A DNA stretch of 64,000 bases, taken from NCBI RefSeq assembly GCF_900110655.1, contig NZ_FOEQ01000010.1:62001-126000 (forward strand). The letters are read 5' to 3'. Shown piece by piece: positions 8,293-17,360 of this stretch. Both the position numbers and the translations under genes were made by a program. Numbering within the stretch: the stretch's first letter is position 1; the number at the start of each line of letters is the position of its first letter. The notes below the pieces were generated by a model. That model was not told the DNA's origin, did no database searches, and saw only the letters and a list, made by a program, of their open reading frames with translations. Source of the DNA: Pseudomonas soli (GTDB lineage Bacteria > Pseudomonadota > Gammaproteobacteria > Pseudomonadales > Pseudomonadaceae).

Positions 8293-9345
8293 ATGGCCAA
8301 CAATGACCGCCTGTTGATCCAGATCCTGCTGCTCACCCTGCTGGGTGCCGCGCTGTGGGTGATGGCGCCATTCATCTCGGCGCTGCTGTGGGGCGCCATC
8401 CTGGCCTTTGCCAGCTGGCCGCTGATGCGCTTGCTGACCCGTGTGCTGGGCGGCCGCGAAACCCTCGCCGCGAGCCTGCTGACTACGGTGTGGATCCTGC
8501 TGGTGGCCTTGCCCCTGGTGTGGCTGGGTTTCAACCTGGCCGACCATGTGCGTGATGCCACCGCGTTCATTCGTGATGTGCAGGTTGATGGCCTGCCGGA
8601 CGCGCCCGCCTGGGTGGCCGGGATTCCGTTCGTGGGCGAGCGCCTGGTCGGCTGGTGGGAGTCCTTTGACCAGCAGGGCGCGGCCTTGTTGGCCTCGGCC
8701 AAGCCGTACCTGGGGCAGGTCGGCAACTGGTTGCTGGCCCGCAGCGCGCAGATCGGCGGCGGGGTGCTGGAGCTGACCCTGAGCCTGGTGTTCGTGTTCT
8801 TCTTCTACCGCGACGGGCCACGCCTGGCGGCGTTCGTGCACCGCTTGCTGCAACGGCTGGTGGGCGAGCGCGCCGAGTACTACGTCGACCTGGTCGCCGG
8901 CACCGTGCAGCGGGTGGTCAACGGCGTGATCGGCACCGCTGCCGCCCAGGCGCTGCTGGCACTGATCGGCTTCCTGATCGCCGGCGTGCCGGGGGCCATC
9001 GTGCTGGGCCTGGTGACCTTCATGCTCAGCCTGATCCCCATGGGTCCGCCGCTGGCCTGGATACCGGCCACCGCCTGGCTGGTGTGGAAGGGCGACTACG
9101 GCATGGCGGTATTCCTGGGCGTCTGGGGCACCTTCATCATCAGCGGCGTGGACAACGTGCTCAAGCCGTACCTGATCAGCCGCGGCGGTAACCTGCCGCT
9201 GGTCATCGTGCTGCTCGGCGTGTTCGGCGGCCTGATCGCGTTCGGCTTCATCGGGCTGTTCATCGGGCCGACCTTGCTGGCGGTGGGGTACAGCCTGCTG
9301 CTGGACTGGAGCCGCAATACCGCGCAGCACACACCGCAGCGCTGA
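8293..9345 (+). CDS. AI-2E/PerM family permease
   Basis: About 350 residues with seven to eight hydrophobic helices, including the paired N-terminal helices (ILLLTLLGAALWVMAPFI), a soluble loop, and the conserved C-terminal membrane pair (PLVIVLLGVFGGLIAFGFIG) of the AI-2E transporter/PerM family. Family members include TqsA exporters and PerM; substrates are mostly unknown. A GTG at 8281, immediately after the upstream stop, would add four residues (MSAT); I prefer ATG 8293 because family members usually start with MANxDR. It is followed by a REP-like hairpin. Confidence 0.85.
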   Translation: MANNDRLLIQILLLTLLGAALWVMAPFISALLWGAILAFASWPLMRLLTRVLGGRETLAASLLTTVWILLVALPLVWLGFNLADHVRDATAFIRDVQVDGLPDAPAWVAGIPFVGERLVGWWESFDQQGAALLASAKPYLGQVGNWLLARSAQIGGGVLELTLSLVFVFFFYRDGPRLAAFVHRLLQRLVGERAEYYVDLVAGTVQRVVNGVIGTAAAQALLALIGFLIAGVPGAIVLGLVTFMLSLIPMGPPLAWIPATAWLVWKGDYGMAVFLGVWGTFIISGVDNVLKPYLISRGGNLPLVIVLLGVFGGLIAFGFIGLFIGPTLLAVGYSLLLDWSRNTAQHTPQR

Positions 9346-9350
9346 TCTCC

Positions 9351-9371
9351 ATCGCGGGCTTGCCCCGCGAT
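9351..9371. repeat. REP-like hairpin
   Basis: Perfect inverted repeat ATCGCGGG-CTTGC-CCCGCGAT directly after the PerM-like gene. It matches the core of Pseudomonas putida REP elements and may act as a transcript 3' end. Confidence 0.7.
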
Positions 9372-9381
9372 CTATCAGCGA

Positions 9382-9402
9382 TCTTTACGCTTTCTTTATG
9401 CC
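9382..9402 (+). promoter_or_regulatory. Candidate KdpE-binding T-rich element upstream of kdpF
   Basis: TCTTTACGCTTTCTTTATGCC lies about 90 bp before kdpF. It resembles the T-rich TTTATA...TTTACA box bound by KdpE in enteric bacteria. The call rests only on this resemblance and on position in the 148-bp gap before the kdp operon. Confidence 0.3.
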
Positions 9403-9493
9403 TTGACCCCACCCCCCATCTCGCCCCTTTACGCCCCTCCCTCGGACAATTTCCCCAAAGCGGCCTTCACGCCGCAACTAGGGGAGATTGCAC

Positions 9494-9583
9494 ATGTACA
9501 TGCTCGACGGGCTGTCACTGCTTCTGGCGGTGGCGTTGGCGGTTTACCTGCTGGTGGCGCTGCTGCGCGCCGATCGCGGCTAA
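9494..9583 (+). CDS. kdpF: KdpF, small subunit of the K+-transporting ATPase
   Basis: A 29-residue peptide consisting of one hydrophobic helix (LDGLSLLLAVALAVYLLVAL) followed by RADRG. KdpF is a single-span peptide that stabilises the KdpFABC complex in the inner membrane. The start ATG at 9494 follows a GGGGAGA ribosome binding site by seven bases; a second ATG at 9500 would give 27 residues. Its stop lies nine bases before kdpA. Confidence 0.88.
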   Translation: MYMLDGLSLLLAVALAVYLLVALLRADRG

Positions 9584-9592
9584 GGGGCGACC

Positions 9593-11287
9593 ATGCACAG
9601 TTACGATTACCTGCTGCTGCTGGCGTTCTTCGCCATCGTGCTGTTGCCGGCGCCCTGGCTCGGACGCTTCTACTACAAGGTGATGGAAGGCCAGCGTACC
9701 TGGCTGTCTCCCCTCCTTGGACCGGTGGAGCGGGGGTGCTACCGCCTGGCCGGGGTAGATGCCGAACAGGAGCAGGGCTGGAAGCAGTACACCCTGGCGC
9801 TGCTGGCGTTCAACCTTGCGGGCTTCCTGCTGTTGTTCGCCGTGCTGCTGCTGCAAGGCTCGCTGCCACTGAACCCGCAGCACCTGCCGGGCCAGGAGTG
9901 GTCGCTGGCGTTCAACACTGCGGTCAGCTTCATGACCAACACCAACTGGCAAGCCTATAGCGGTGAAGCCTCGGTCAGCTACCTGACGCAAATGATCGGC
10001 CTGACCGTGCAGAACTTCGTCAGTGCCGCCACCGGCCTGGCTGTGCTGGTCGCCCTGTGCCGGGGTATTGCCCGCCGGTCTGCCAACACCCTGGGCAACT
10101 TCTGGGTCGACCTGACCCGCGCCACCCTCTACGGCCTGCTGCCGCTGTGCCTGGTGCTGGCGCTGCTGCTGGTCTGGCAAGGCGTGCCGCAGACCTTTGC
10201 CGACTACGTCCACGCCCTGACCCTGCAAGGCACCGACCAGACCATCCCGCTGGGCCCGGCCGCCAGCCAGATCGCCATCAAGCAGTTGGGCACCAACGGC
10301 GGTGGCTTCTTCGGCGTCAACTCGGCGCACCCGTTCGAGAACCCCACGGCCTGGAGCAACCTGTTCGAAGTGGCCTCGATCATCCTGATCCCGGTGGCCC
10401 TGGTATTCACCTTTGGCCACTATGTGAAGGACCTGCGCCAGAGCCGCGCGATCATCGCCTGCATGCTGGCGCTGTTCCTGATCGGTGGCAGCACCGCGCT
10501 GTGGTCGGAACACCAGCCCAACCCGGCCCTGGAAAGCGCCCAGGTGCAACAAGGCGCGCCGCTGGAAGGCAAGGAAAGCCGCTTTGGCACCACCGGTTCG
10601 GTGCTGTGGACGGTGACCACCACCTCAGCTTCCAACGGTTCGGTCAACGCCATGCACGACAGCCTCAACCCACTGACCGGCATGGTGGCGATGGTCAACA
10701 TGATGCTTGGCGAGGTGATCTTCGGCGGCGTCGGCGCCGGCCTCTACGGCATGCTGCTGTTCGTGTTGATCGCCGTGTTCCTGGCCGGCCTGATGATCGG
10801 CCGCACCCCGGAATACCTGGGCAAGAAGCTGCAGGCCCGTGAAGTGCAACTGCTGGTGGCGACCCTGCTGGTGATGCCGGTGGGCGTGCTGGTGCTCGGC
10901 GCCATCGCCGCCAGCCTGTCCGGACCTGCCGGCGCGGTGACCAACCCCGGCGCCCACGGCTTCAGCCAACTGTTGTACGCCTACACCTCCGGTACCGCCA
11001 ACAATGGCTCAGCGTTCGCCGGCTTCGGTGCCAACACCCCGTTCCACAACGTGATGATTGGCCTGGCCATGCTGATCGGCCGCTTCGGCTACATCCTGCC
11101 GGTGCTGGCCCTGGCCGGTAGCCTGGCGGCCAAGAAGAGCGCGCCACAAGGCCTGAACAGCTTCCCCACCCACGGCCCGCTGTTCACCACGCTGCTGCTG
11201 GTGACCATCCTGCTGGTAGGTGGCCTGACCTTCCTGCCGACCCTGGCCCTGGGGCCGATTGCCGAACACCTGAGCCTGGGTTTCTGA
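9593..11287 (+). CDS. kdpA: Potassium-transporting ATPase subunit A (K+ channel-like subunit)
   Basis: A 564-residue polytopic membrane protein with about ten transmembrane helices and four degenerate MPM pore repeats. Selectivity-filter segments are visible, for example TNGGGFFGVNSAHPFENPT and SGTANNGSAFAGF. KdpA binds and conducts K+ in the KdpFABC pump. Length and start are those expected of the family. It lies nine bases after kdpF and ten before kdpB in one operon. Confidence 0.97.
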   Translation: MHSYDYLLLLAFFAIVLLPAPWLGRFYYKVMEGQRTWLSPLLGPVERGCYRLAGVDAEQEQGWKQYTLALLAFNLAGFLLLFAVLLLQGSLPLNPQHLPGQEWSLAFNTAVSFMTNTNWQAYSGEASVSYLTQMIGLTVQNFVSAATGLAVLVALCRGIARRSANTLGNFWVDLTRATLYGLLPLCLVLALLLVWQGVPQTFADYVHALTLQGTDQTIPLGPAASQIAIKQLGTNGGGFFGVNSAHPFENPTAWSNLFEVASIILIPVALVFTFGHYVKDLRQSRAIIACMLALFLIGGSTALWSEHQPNPALESAQVQQGAPLEGKESRFGTTGSVLWTVTTTSASNGSVNAMHDSLNPLTGMVAMVNMMLGEVIFGGVGAGLYGMLLFVLIAVFLAGLMIGRTPEYLGKKLQAREVQLLVATLLVMPVGVLVLGAIAASLSGPAGAVTNPGAHGFSQLLYAYTSGTANNGSAFAGFGANTPFHNVMIGLAMLIGRFGYILPVLALAGSLAAKKSAPQGLNSFPTHGPLFTTLLLVTILLVGGLTFLPTLALGPIAEHLSLGF

Positions 11288-11297
11288 GGAACACACC

Positions 11298-13352
11298 ATG
11301 AACATGCCCATTCCCGAAGTGAAGGCGCGTCATAGCGCCAAGGACCAGACCCGTTTCGCCGCCCTGTGGCGCCCGGCGCTGGTGCAGGCCTTCGTCAAGC
11401 TCGACCCGCGCCAGCTCAGGCGCGCCCCGGTGATGCTGGTGGTGGCCCTCACTGCCATGCTGACCACGGTGCTTTGCTTTGCCCCTGAAAGTGGCGTGAG
11501 CACTTCAGTGGCCGTGCAGATCACCGTGTGGCTATGGTTCACCGTGCTGTTCGCCAACTTCGCCGAAGCCCTTGCCGAAGGCCGTGGCAAGGCCCGCGCC
11601 GACAGCCTCAAGGCTGGCAGCCAGGGCCTGGCCGCCAAGCGTCGCAAGAGCGACGGTACGTTCGAGACCGTCGCCGCCACCCAGTTGCGCAAGGACGACG
11701 TGGTGCGCGTGGTGGCCGGTGAGCTGATCCCCGGCGACGGCGAGGTGCTCGAAGGCATCGCCGCGGTCAACGAGGCGGCCATCACCGGCGAGTCCGCGCC
11801 GGTGATCCGCGAGTCCGGCGGTGACCGTTCGGCCGTTACCGGCAACACTCGCCTGGTCTCCGACTGGCTGCTGATCCGCATCACCAGCAACCCCGGCGAG
11901 TCGACCCTGGACCGCATGATCGCCTTGGTCGAAGGCGCCAAGCGGCAGAAGACCCCCAACGAGATCGCCCTCGACATCCTGCTGATCGGCCTGACCCTGA
12001 TCTTCCTGATCGTGGTGGTGACCCTGCAGCCGTTCGCCCGCTTCGCCGGCGGCGAGCTGCCGCTGATCTTCCTCGCCGCGCTGCTGGTGACGCTGATCCC
12101 CACCACCATCGGCGGCCTGTTGTCGGCCATCGGCATCGCCGGTATGGACCGCCTGGTGCGCCTGAACGTGATCGCCCGCTCTGGCCGCGCCGTGGAAGCG
12201 GCAGGCGACGTGCACACGCTGATGCTCGACAAGACCGGAACCATCACCTTCGGCAACCGTCGCTGCAGTGCCCTGCATGCAGCTTCGGGCGTGACCGCCA
12301 AGGAGCTGGGGGAGGGCGCCTTGCTCGCCTCGCTGGCCGACGACACTGCCGAGGGCAAGTCGATCGTCGAGTACCTGCGCCAGTTGCACGACTTCGCGGA
12401 ACCTGCAAGCAATCAGTACGAAGCCATCGCCTTCAGCGCCGAGACGCGCCTGTCGGGCATCGATTTCCAGCAGCGCCGCTACCGCAAGGGCGCCGTCGAC
12501 GCGGTGCTGGCCTTCTGCGGCCTGCAACGCCTGGAGCTGCCCGCCGCCCTGGCCCGTGAAGTGGAGCGCATCGCCCAGAGCGGCGGTACCCCGCTGCTGG
12601 TATGCGTCGACAAGCACCTGCTCGGCGTGATCCACCTCAAGGATGTGGTCAAGCCCGGTATCCGCGAGCGCTTCGCCGAACTGCGCAAGCTCGGCATCCG
12701 CACCGTGATGGTCACCGGCGACAACCCGCTGACCGCCGCCGCCATCGCCGCCGAGGCGGGCGTCGATGACGTGCTCGCCGAGGCCACCCCGGAGAAGAAG
12801 CTGGCGCGGATCCGCCAGGAGCAGAACGACGGACGCCTGGTCGCCATGTGCGGTGACGGCGCCAACGACGCGCCGGCCCTGGCCCAAGCTGACGTGGGCA
12901 TGGCGATGAACGACGGCACCCAGGCTGCACGCGAGGCCGCCAACATGGTCGATCTCGACAGCGACCCGACCAAGCTGCTGGACGTGGTGCAGGTGGGCAA
13001 GGAGCTGCTGGTCACCCGCGGCGCGCTGACCACCTTCTCCATCGCCAACGACGTGGCCAAGTACTTCGCCATCCTGCCGGCGCTGTTCGCCGCCATCTAC
13101 CCGCAGTTGGGCGTGCTCAACCTGATGCACCTGGCCAGCCCGCAGAGCGCGATCCTCTCGGCCATCGTGTTCAACGCGCTGATCATCATCGTGCTGATCC
13201 CCCTGGCGTTGCGCGGTGTGCGGGTGCAGGCCGCCAGCGCCGCCCATTTGCTGCGGCGCAACCTGCTGGTCTACGGCCTGGGCGGCATTGTCGTGCCGTT
13301 CGCCGGGATCAAGCTGATCGACATGCTGCTTACTGCGCTGCACCTGGTCTGA
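11298..13352 (+). CDS. kdpB: Potassium-transporting ATPase subunit B (P-type ATPase)
   Basis: A 684-residue P-type ATPase. It shows the actuator TGESAPV motif, the phosphorylation motif DKTGTIT with Asp311, the nucleotide-binding region, and the hinge GDGANDAPALAQADVGMAM. KdpB hydrolyses ATP to drive K+ uptake through KdpA. The start has a good ribosome binding site (GAGGAA). All catalytic motifs are intact. Confidence 0.97.
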   Translation: MNMPIPEVKARHSAKDQTRFAALWRPALVQAFVKLDPRQLRRAPVMLVVALTAMLTTVLCFAPESGVSTSVAVQITVWLWFTVLFANFAEALAEGRGKARADSLKAGSQGLAAKRRKSDGTFETVAATQLRKDDVVRVVAGELIPGDGEVLEGIAAVNEAAITGESAPVIRESGGDRSAVTGNTRLVSDWLLIRITSNPGESTLDRMIALVEGAKRQKTPNEIALDILLIGLTLIFLIVVVTLQPFARFAGGELPLIFLAALLVTLIPTTIGGLLSAIGIAGMDRLVRLNVIARSGRAVEAAGDVHTLMLDKTGTITFGNRRCSALHAASGVTAKELGEGALLASLADDTAEGKSIVEYLRQLHDFAEPASNQYEAIAFSAETRLSGIDFQQRRYRKGAVDAVLAFCGLQRLELPAALAREVERIAQSGGTPLLVCVDKHLLGVIHLKDVVKPGIRERFAELRKLGIRTVMVTGDNPLTAAAIAAEAGVDDVLAEATPEKKLARIRQEQNDGRLVAMCGDGANDAPALAQADVGMAMNDGTQAAREAANMVDLDSDPTKLLDVVQVGKELLVTRGALTTFSIANDVAKYFAILPALFAAIYPQLGVLNLMHLASPQSAILSAIVFNALIIIVLIPLALRGVRVQAASAAHLLRRNLLVYGLGGIVVPFAGIKLIDMLLTALHLV

Positions 13353-13364
13353 GGAGAGACTGAC

Positions 13365-13922
13365 ATGACCGCTTATGTACGCCCGGCCCTGAGCCTGGTC
13401 CTGCTGATGACCGTGGTCACCGGCGCGCTGTATCCCCTGGCGGTGACCGGCATCGCCCAGGTCGCCTTCCCTGAGCAGGCCAACGGTAGCCTGGTGCGCG
13501 ATGACCGTGGTCAGGTGCGCGGCTCGGCGCTGATCGCCCAGGAATTCAAGGGCGATGGCTGGTTCCAGTCGCGGCCTTCGGCGGGCGCCTATGTCACCGT
13601 GGCCAGTGGCGCGAGCAACCTGGCGCCGAGCAACCCGGCGCTGGCCGATCGGGTCAGGACTGACGCCTCCCAGCAGTACCAGGCGCAGCAGGGGCCAGTG
13701 CCCCAGGCGCTGTTGACCACCTCCGGCAGCGGGCTGGACCCGCACCTGCCGCCCGAGGCCATCGCTTACCAGCTGCCGCGCGTGGCGGCGGCGCGGCAGG
13801 TCTCGGAGGAGCGCTTGCAAGTGCTGGTGAATGACGCCACCCTGCGCCCATTGGTCGGGCCGCCGGTGGTCAATGTGCTGGCGTTGAACCAGGCGCTTGA
13901 GCGTCTTGCTCCGAGCCACTGA
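13365..13922 (+). CDS. kdpC: Potassium-transporting ATPase subunit C
   Basis: A 185-residue protein with one N-terminal membrane helix (residues about 8-28) and a periplasmic domain holding the KdpC signatures GSALIAQEF, WFQSRPSA, SGASNLAPSNPAL and SGSGLDPHLPPEAI. KdpC assembles with KdpA and KdpB and supports ATP binding. It lies twelve bases after kdpB. A hairpin separates it from kdpD. Confidence 0.96.
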   Translation: MTAYVRPALSLVLLMTVVTGALYPLAVTGIAQVAFPEQANGSLVRDDRGQVRGSALIAQEFKGDGWFQSRPSAGAYVTVASGASNLAPSNPALADRVRTDASQQYQAQQGPVPQALLTTSGSGLDPHLPPEAIAYQLPRVAAARQVSEERLQVLVNDATLRPLVGPPVVNVLALNQALERLAPSH

Positions 13923-13928
13923 AGCCGA

Positions 13929-13943
13929 GGCCGCTTTGCGGCC
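13929..13943 (+). other. Small perfect hairpin between kdpC and kdpD
   Basis: GGCCGC-TTT-GCGGCC in the 64-bp gap. It has no T-tract, so it is unlikely to be a full terminator. It could reduce kdpDE expression relative to kdpFABC or block mRNA decay. Confidence 0.35.
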
Positions 13944-13986
13944 CATCGCCGCAGGCCCTCATTCGTGACATTTTGAAGGATGAAGC

Positions 13987-16641
13987 ATGAGCAACCCCAC
14001 TCGCGCCGATGCGCTGCTGGCCGGCCTGCCCCGCGAAGGTCGCGGCAGGCTCAAGGTGTTCCTCGGCGCCGCGCCCGGGGTCGGCAAGACCTTTGCCATG
14101 CTCCAGGCCGCCCACGCCCAGCAGCGCCAGGGCTTGCAAGTGGTGGCCGGAGTGGTCGAGACCCACGGCCGCGCCGAGACCGAAGCCCTGCTCGGCGGGC
14201 TGACCCAACAACCTCTGCTGCGCCGCGAATATCGCGGCGTGATGCTCGAGGAAATGGACCTCGACGGCTTGCTCAAGGCCGCGCCTGCGCTGGTGCTGGT
14301 CGATGAGCTGGCGCACACCAACGCCCCCGGCAGCCGCCACGCCAAGCGCTGGCAGGACGTGCAGGAACTGCTCGCCGCCGGCATCGACGTATACACCACG
14401 GTCAACGTCCAGCACCTGGAAAGCCTCAACGACAAGGTCCGCGACATCACCGGCGTGCAGGTGCGCGAGACATTGCCCGACTGGGTGCTGCAGGAAGCCT
14501 TCGAACTGGTACTGATTGACCTGCCGCCGCGCGAGCTGCTCGAGCGCTTGCGCGAGGGCAAGGTCTACGTGCCCGAACAGGCACGGGCGGCCATCGAGGC
14601 CTATTTCTCCCAGACCAACCTCACTGCCCTGCGCGAGCTGGCCATGCAGACCGCCGCCGCCCAGGTGGACGCGGACCTGGCCAGCGGCTACCGCCAGCGC
14701 GGCCAGGAAGCCCCGGCCCTGCGCGGCCGGCTGCTGGTGGGCATCGATGGCGACGAGCAGGCCGAACGCCTGGTGCGCCATGCCTGCCGCGTCGCCCAGC
14801 GTCGCCATCTGCCATGGAGCGTGGTCCATGTCGATAACGGGCGCTTGCGCGACGAAACGGCCCGCCATCGCTTGCAGGCCGCCCAGCAACTGGCCGAGCG
14901 CCTTGGCGGCGAAGTGGTGCTGTTGCGCGCCGGCGAAGTGGCGCGCACGCTGATCCAGCACGCCGCCGAGCGCCGCGCCAGCCTGGTGCTGGTGGGCCAG
15001 TCCCGTGACCTGTTGCGTCGGCGCCTGGTCGGCGCCGGCGTGGCGGCGCGCCTGCTGCGTGAGAGTCACGGCCTGGAGATCAACGTACTCGACCGCGATG
15101 CCCAGCCGCCAGCGGCGCGCACGGCAGCAAAGCGCGTATGGGTATGGCGCCATTATGTGCTGGCGCTGGTTGCCACGCTGCTGGCCGCAGGCCTGGCCTG
15201 GGCCGTGTCGAGCGTGCTGGCGCTGCCCAACATTTCCCTGGTGTTTCTTGCCGCCGTGCTGCTGGTGGCGGTACGCAGCAGCCTGGGGCCGGCGCTGGCG
15301 TGCGCGGCGCTGTCGTTCCTCACCTACGACTTCCTGTTCATCCCGCCGAACTTCTCCTTCGCCATCCAGCGCGAAGAGGACGTGCTGACCCTGGTGTTCT
15401 TCCTGCTGATGGCCGCGCTTACAGGCAACCTCGCCGCGCGCCAGCGCCGCCAGTTGCAGGCGCTGCGCGAGACCCAGGCAGAGACCCGCCAGTTGCTCGA
15501 CCTGTCGCGCCGCCTGACTGTGGCCACCGACCGCCAGGCGGTGTTCAGCGCTGCCGGCCAGCATATGGATGGTTGGCAGGGCGTGCAGGTGTGTCTGCTC
15601 GAACGCAGCGCCGACGGCCTGTTGCAAGTGGCCAGTGGTGGCTCGCCAGCCTTCACCGACAATGAACGCGCCGCGGCCGAATGGGCCTGGCAACATGGCC
15701 AGGCCGCGGGCTTTGGCAGTGACACCTTGCCCCACGGTCGTTGGTGGTGGTGGCCGCTGGCCGTGGAGGAACAGCCCCTGGCCCTGCTCGGCATTCGCCC
15801 ACGCGACGGCGAACCACTGAGTGATCCGCGCCGTCGGTTGTTGATGGCCCTGGCGCAGCCCCTGGCCCAGGCCCTGGCCCGTGCCCGCCTGGGCGAGCAA
15901 CTGGAAGCCGCCCGCCTGCACGGTGAAACCGAGCAACTGCGCAGCGCCTTGCTCGCCTCGGTCTCCCATGACCTGCGCACGCCGCTGACGTCGATGCGCG
16001 GCAGCATCGACAGCCTGCTGGCGCTGGGTGACGCCATCCCCCCGGACGACCGCCGCGAGCTGCTGGAAGGTACCCGCAACGAAGCCGAGCGCCTGGATCG
16101 CTACATCCAGAATCTGCTGGACATGACCCGCCTGGGCCACGGCACGCTCAAGCTGGCCCGCGACTGGGTAGCCCCGGCTGATATCGTCGGCAGCGCCCTC
16201 AACCGCTTGCGCGTGGTGCTGGCGCCCCTGCGCGTGCACACCGAAGTCCCGCCCGAGCTGCCGCTGCTGTTCGTGCACGCGGCGCTGATCGAGCAGGCGC
16301 TGATCAATGTGCTGGAAAACGCTGCACGCTTTTCCCCGGCCAACGGTCGGCTGCAACTGCAGGTCTCGGTGCACGACGAACAGCTGTGCCTCGCAGTCGC
16401 CGACGAGGGCCCCGGCATCCCCCAGGACGAGCGCGAAAAGATCTTCGACATGTTCTACACCGCCGCCCGCGGCGATCGGGGCGGGCAGGGCACCGGCCTG
16501 GGCCTGGCGATCTGCCAGGGCATGATCGGTGCCCATGGCGGCCGCATCCTGGTCGATGACGGCATCGATGGCCACGGCACCTGCATCACTCTATGCTTGC
16601 CGCTGCCGACCCAACCCGTTACCGAAAGTGAAGCCCCATGA
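13987..16641 (+). CDS. kdpD: Osmosensitive K+ channel sensor histidine kinase KdpD
   Basis: An 884-residue sensor kinase with full domain order: an N-terminal KdpD domain with a Walker A motif (GAAPGVGKT, residues 27-35), a universal-stress-like domain, four transmembrane helices (about 383-485), a GAF-like region, a HisKA domain with phospho-His661 in SVSHDLRTPLT, and an ATPase domain (NVLENAARFSP, DEGPGIP, GTGLGLAIC). KdpD senses K+ limitation and phosphorylates KdpE. Its stop overlaps the kdpE start by four bases. Confidence 0.96.
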   Translation: MSNPTRADALLAGLPREGRGRLKVFLGAAPGVGKTFAMLQAAHAQQRQGLQVVAGVVETHGRAETEALLGGLTQQPLLRREYRGVMLEEMDLDGLLKAAPALVLVDELAHTNAPGSRHAKRWQDVQELLAAGIDVYTTVNVQHLESLNDKVRDITGVQVRETLPDWVLQEAFELVLIDLPPRELLERLREGKVYVPEQARAAIEAYFSQTNLTALRELAMQTAAAQVDADLASGYRQRGQEAPALRGRLLVGIDGDEQAERLVRHACRVAQRRHLPWSVVHVDNGRLRDETARHRLQAAQQLAERLGGEVVLLRAGEVARTLIQHAAERRASLVLVGQSRDLLRRRLVGAGVAARLLRESHGLEINVLDRDAQPPAARTAAKRVWVWRHYVLALVATLLAAGLAWAVSSVLALPNISLVFLAAVLLVAVRSSLGPALACAALSFLTYDFLFIPPNFSFAIQREEDVLTLVFFLLMAALTGNLAARQRRQLQALRETQAETRQLLDLSRRLTVATDRQAVFSAAGQHMDGWQGVQVCLLERSADGLLQVASGGSPAFTDNERAAAEWAWQHGQAAGFGSDTLPHGRWWWWPLAVEEQPLALLGIRPRDGEPLSDPRRRLLMALAQPLAQALARARLGEQLEAARLHGETEQLRSALLASVSHDLRTPLTSMRGSIDSLLALGDAIPPDDRRELLEGTRNEAERLDRYIQNLLDMTRLGHGTLKLARDWVAPADIVGSALNRLRVVLAPLRVHTEVPPELPLLFVHAALIEQALINVLENAARFSPANGRLQLQVSVHDEQLCLAVADEGPGIPQDEREKIFDMFYTAARGDRGGQGTGLGLAICQGMIGAHGGRILVDDGIDGHGTCITLCLPLPTQPVTESEAP

Positions 16642-17336
16642 GCCAAGCCGCCACCTTGCTGGTCATCGACGACGAGCCGCAGATCCGCAAGTTCCTGCGC
16701 ATCAGCCTGGCGTCCCAGGGCTACAAGGTGATCGAGGCCGGCACGGGCAGCGACGGCTTGGCCCAGGCCGCCTTGAACAAGCCCGACCTGGTGGTGCTCG
16801 ACCTCGGCTTGCCGGACATGGACGGTCAGCAAGTGCTGCGCGAGCTGCGTGAATGGAGCACGGTGCCTGTGATGGTGCTGTCGGTGCGTGCCAGCGAAGT
16901 GCAGAAGGTCGATGCGCTCGACGGTGGGGCCAACGACTACGTGACCAAGCCGTTCGGTATCCAGGAATTCCTCGCCCGGGTGCGGGCTTTGCTGCGCCAG
17001 GCGCCTCAGCTTGGCAGCGTGGCCGCTGCGGCGGGCTTCGGGCCGCTGACGGTGGACTTCGCTTTTCGCAAGGTCACGCTGGACGGCCTGGAGATAGCCT
17101 TGACGCGCAAGGAATACGCGCTGCTGGCGCAGCTGGCCGGGCATCCCGGGAGGGTCATCACCCAGCAGCAACTGCTCAAGGACATCTGGGGGCCGACCCA
17201 TGTGGACGACACCCACTACCTGCGTATCGTGGTAGGGCACCTGCGGCAGAAATTGGGTGACGACCCTACGGCGCCGCGGTTCATCATCACCGAGGCGGGC
17301 GTGGGGTACCGGTTGGTCGCGCCGACCGACCCGTGA
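16638..17336 (+). CDS. kdpE: KDP operon response regulator KdpE
   Basis: A 232-residue OmpR/PhoB-type regulator. The receiver domain has acidic residues D11/D12, the phosphoacceptor D55 in VVLDLGLPDMDG, and the conserved lysine in VTKPFG. The C-terminal winged helix includes LTRKEYALLAQLAGHPGR and VDDTHYLRIVVGHLRQKL. When phosphorylated by KdpD it activates kdpFABC. It is the last gene of the kdp cluster. Confidence 0.95.
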   Translation: MSQAATLLVIDDEPQIRKFLRISLASQGYKVIEAGTGSDGLAQAALNKPDLVVLDLGLPDMDGQQVLRELREWSTVPVMVLSVRASEVQKVDALDGGANDYVTKPFGIQEFLARVRALLRQAPQLGSVAAAAGFGPLTVDFAFRKVTLDGLEIALTRKEYALLAQLAGHPGRVITQQQLLKDIWGPTHVDDTHYLRIVVGHLRQKLGDDPTAPRFIITEAGVGYRLVAPTDP

Positions 17337-17360
17337 CCAGGCCCGGCGCTGGCGTCATCG

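Noticed and set aside
13870..16575. A 901-codon open frame antisense to kdpD
   Set aside because: A shadow of high-GC codon use; repetitive Gln/His/Gly content and no domain. Same for the 804-codon frame antisense to kdpB (11532-13946).
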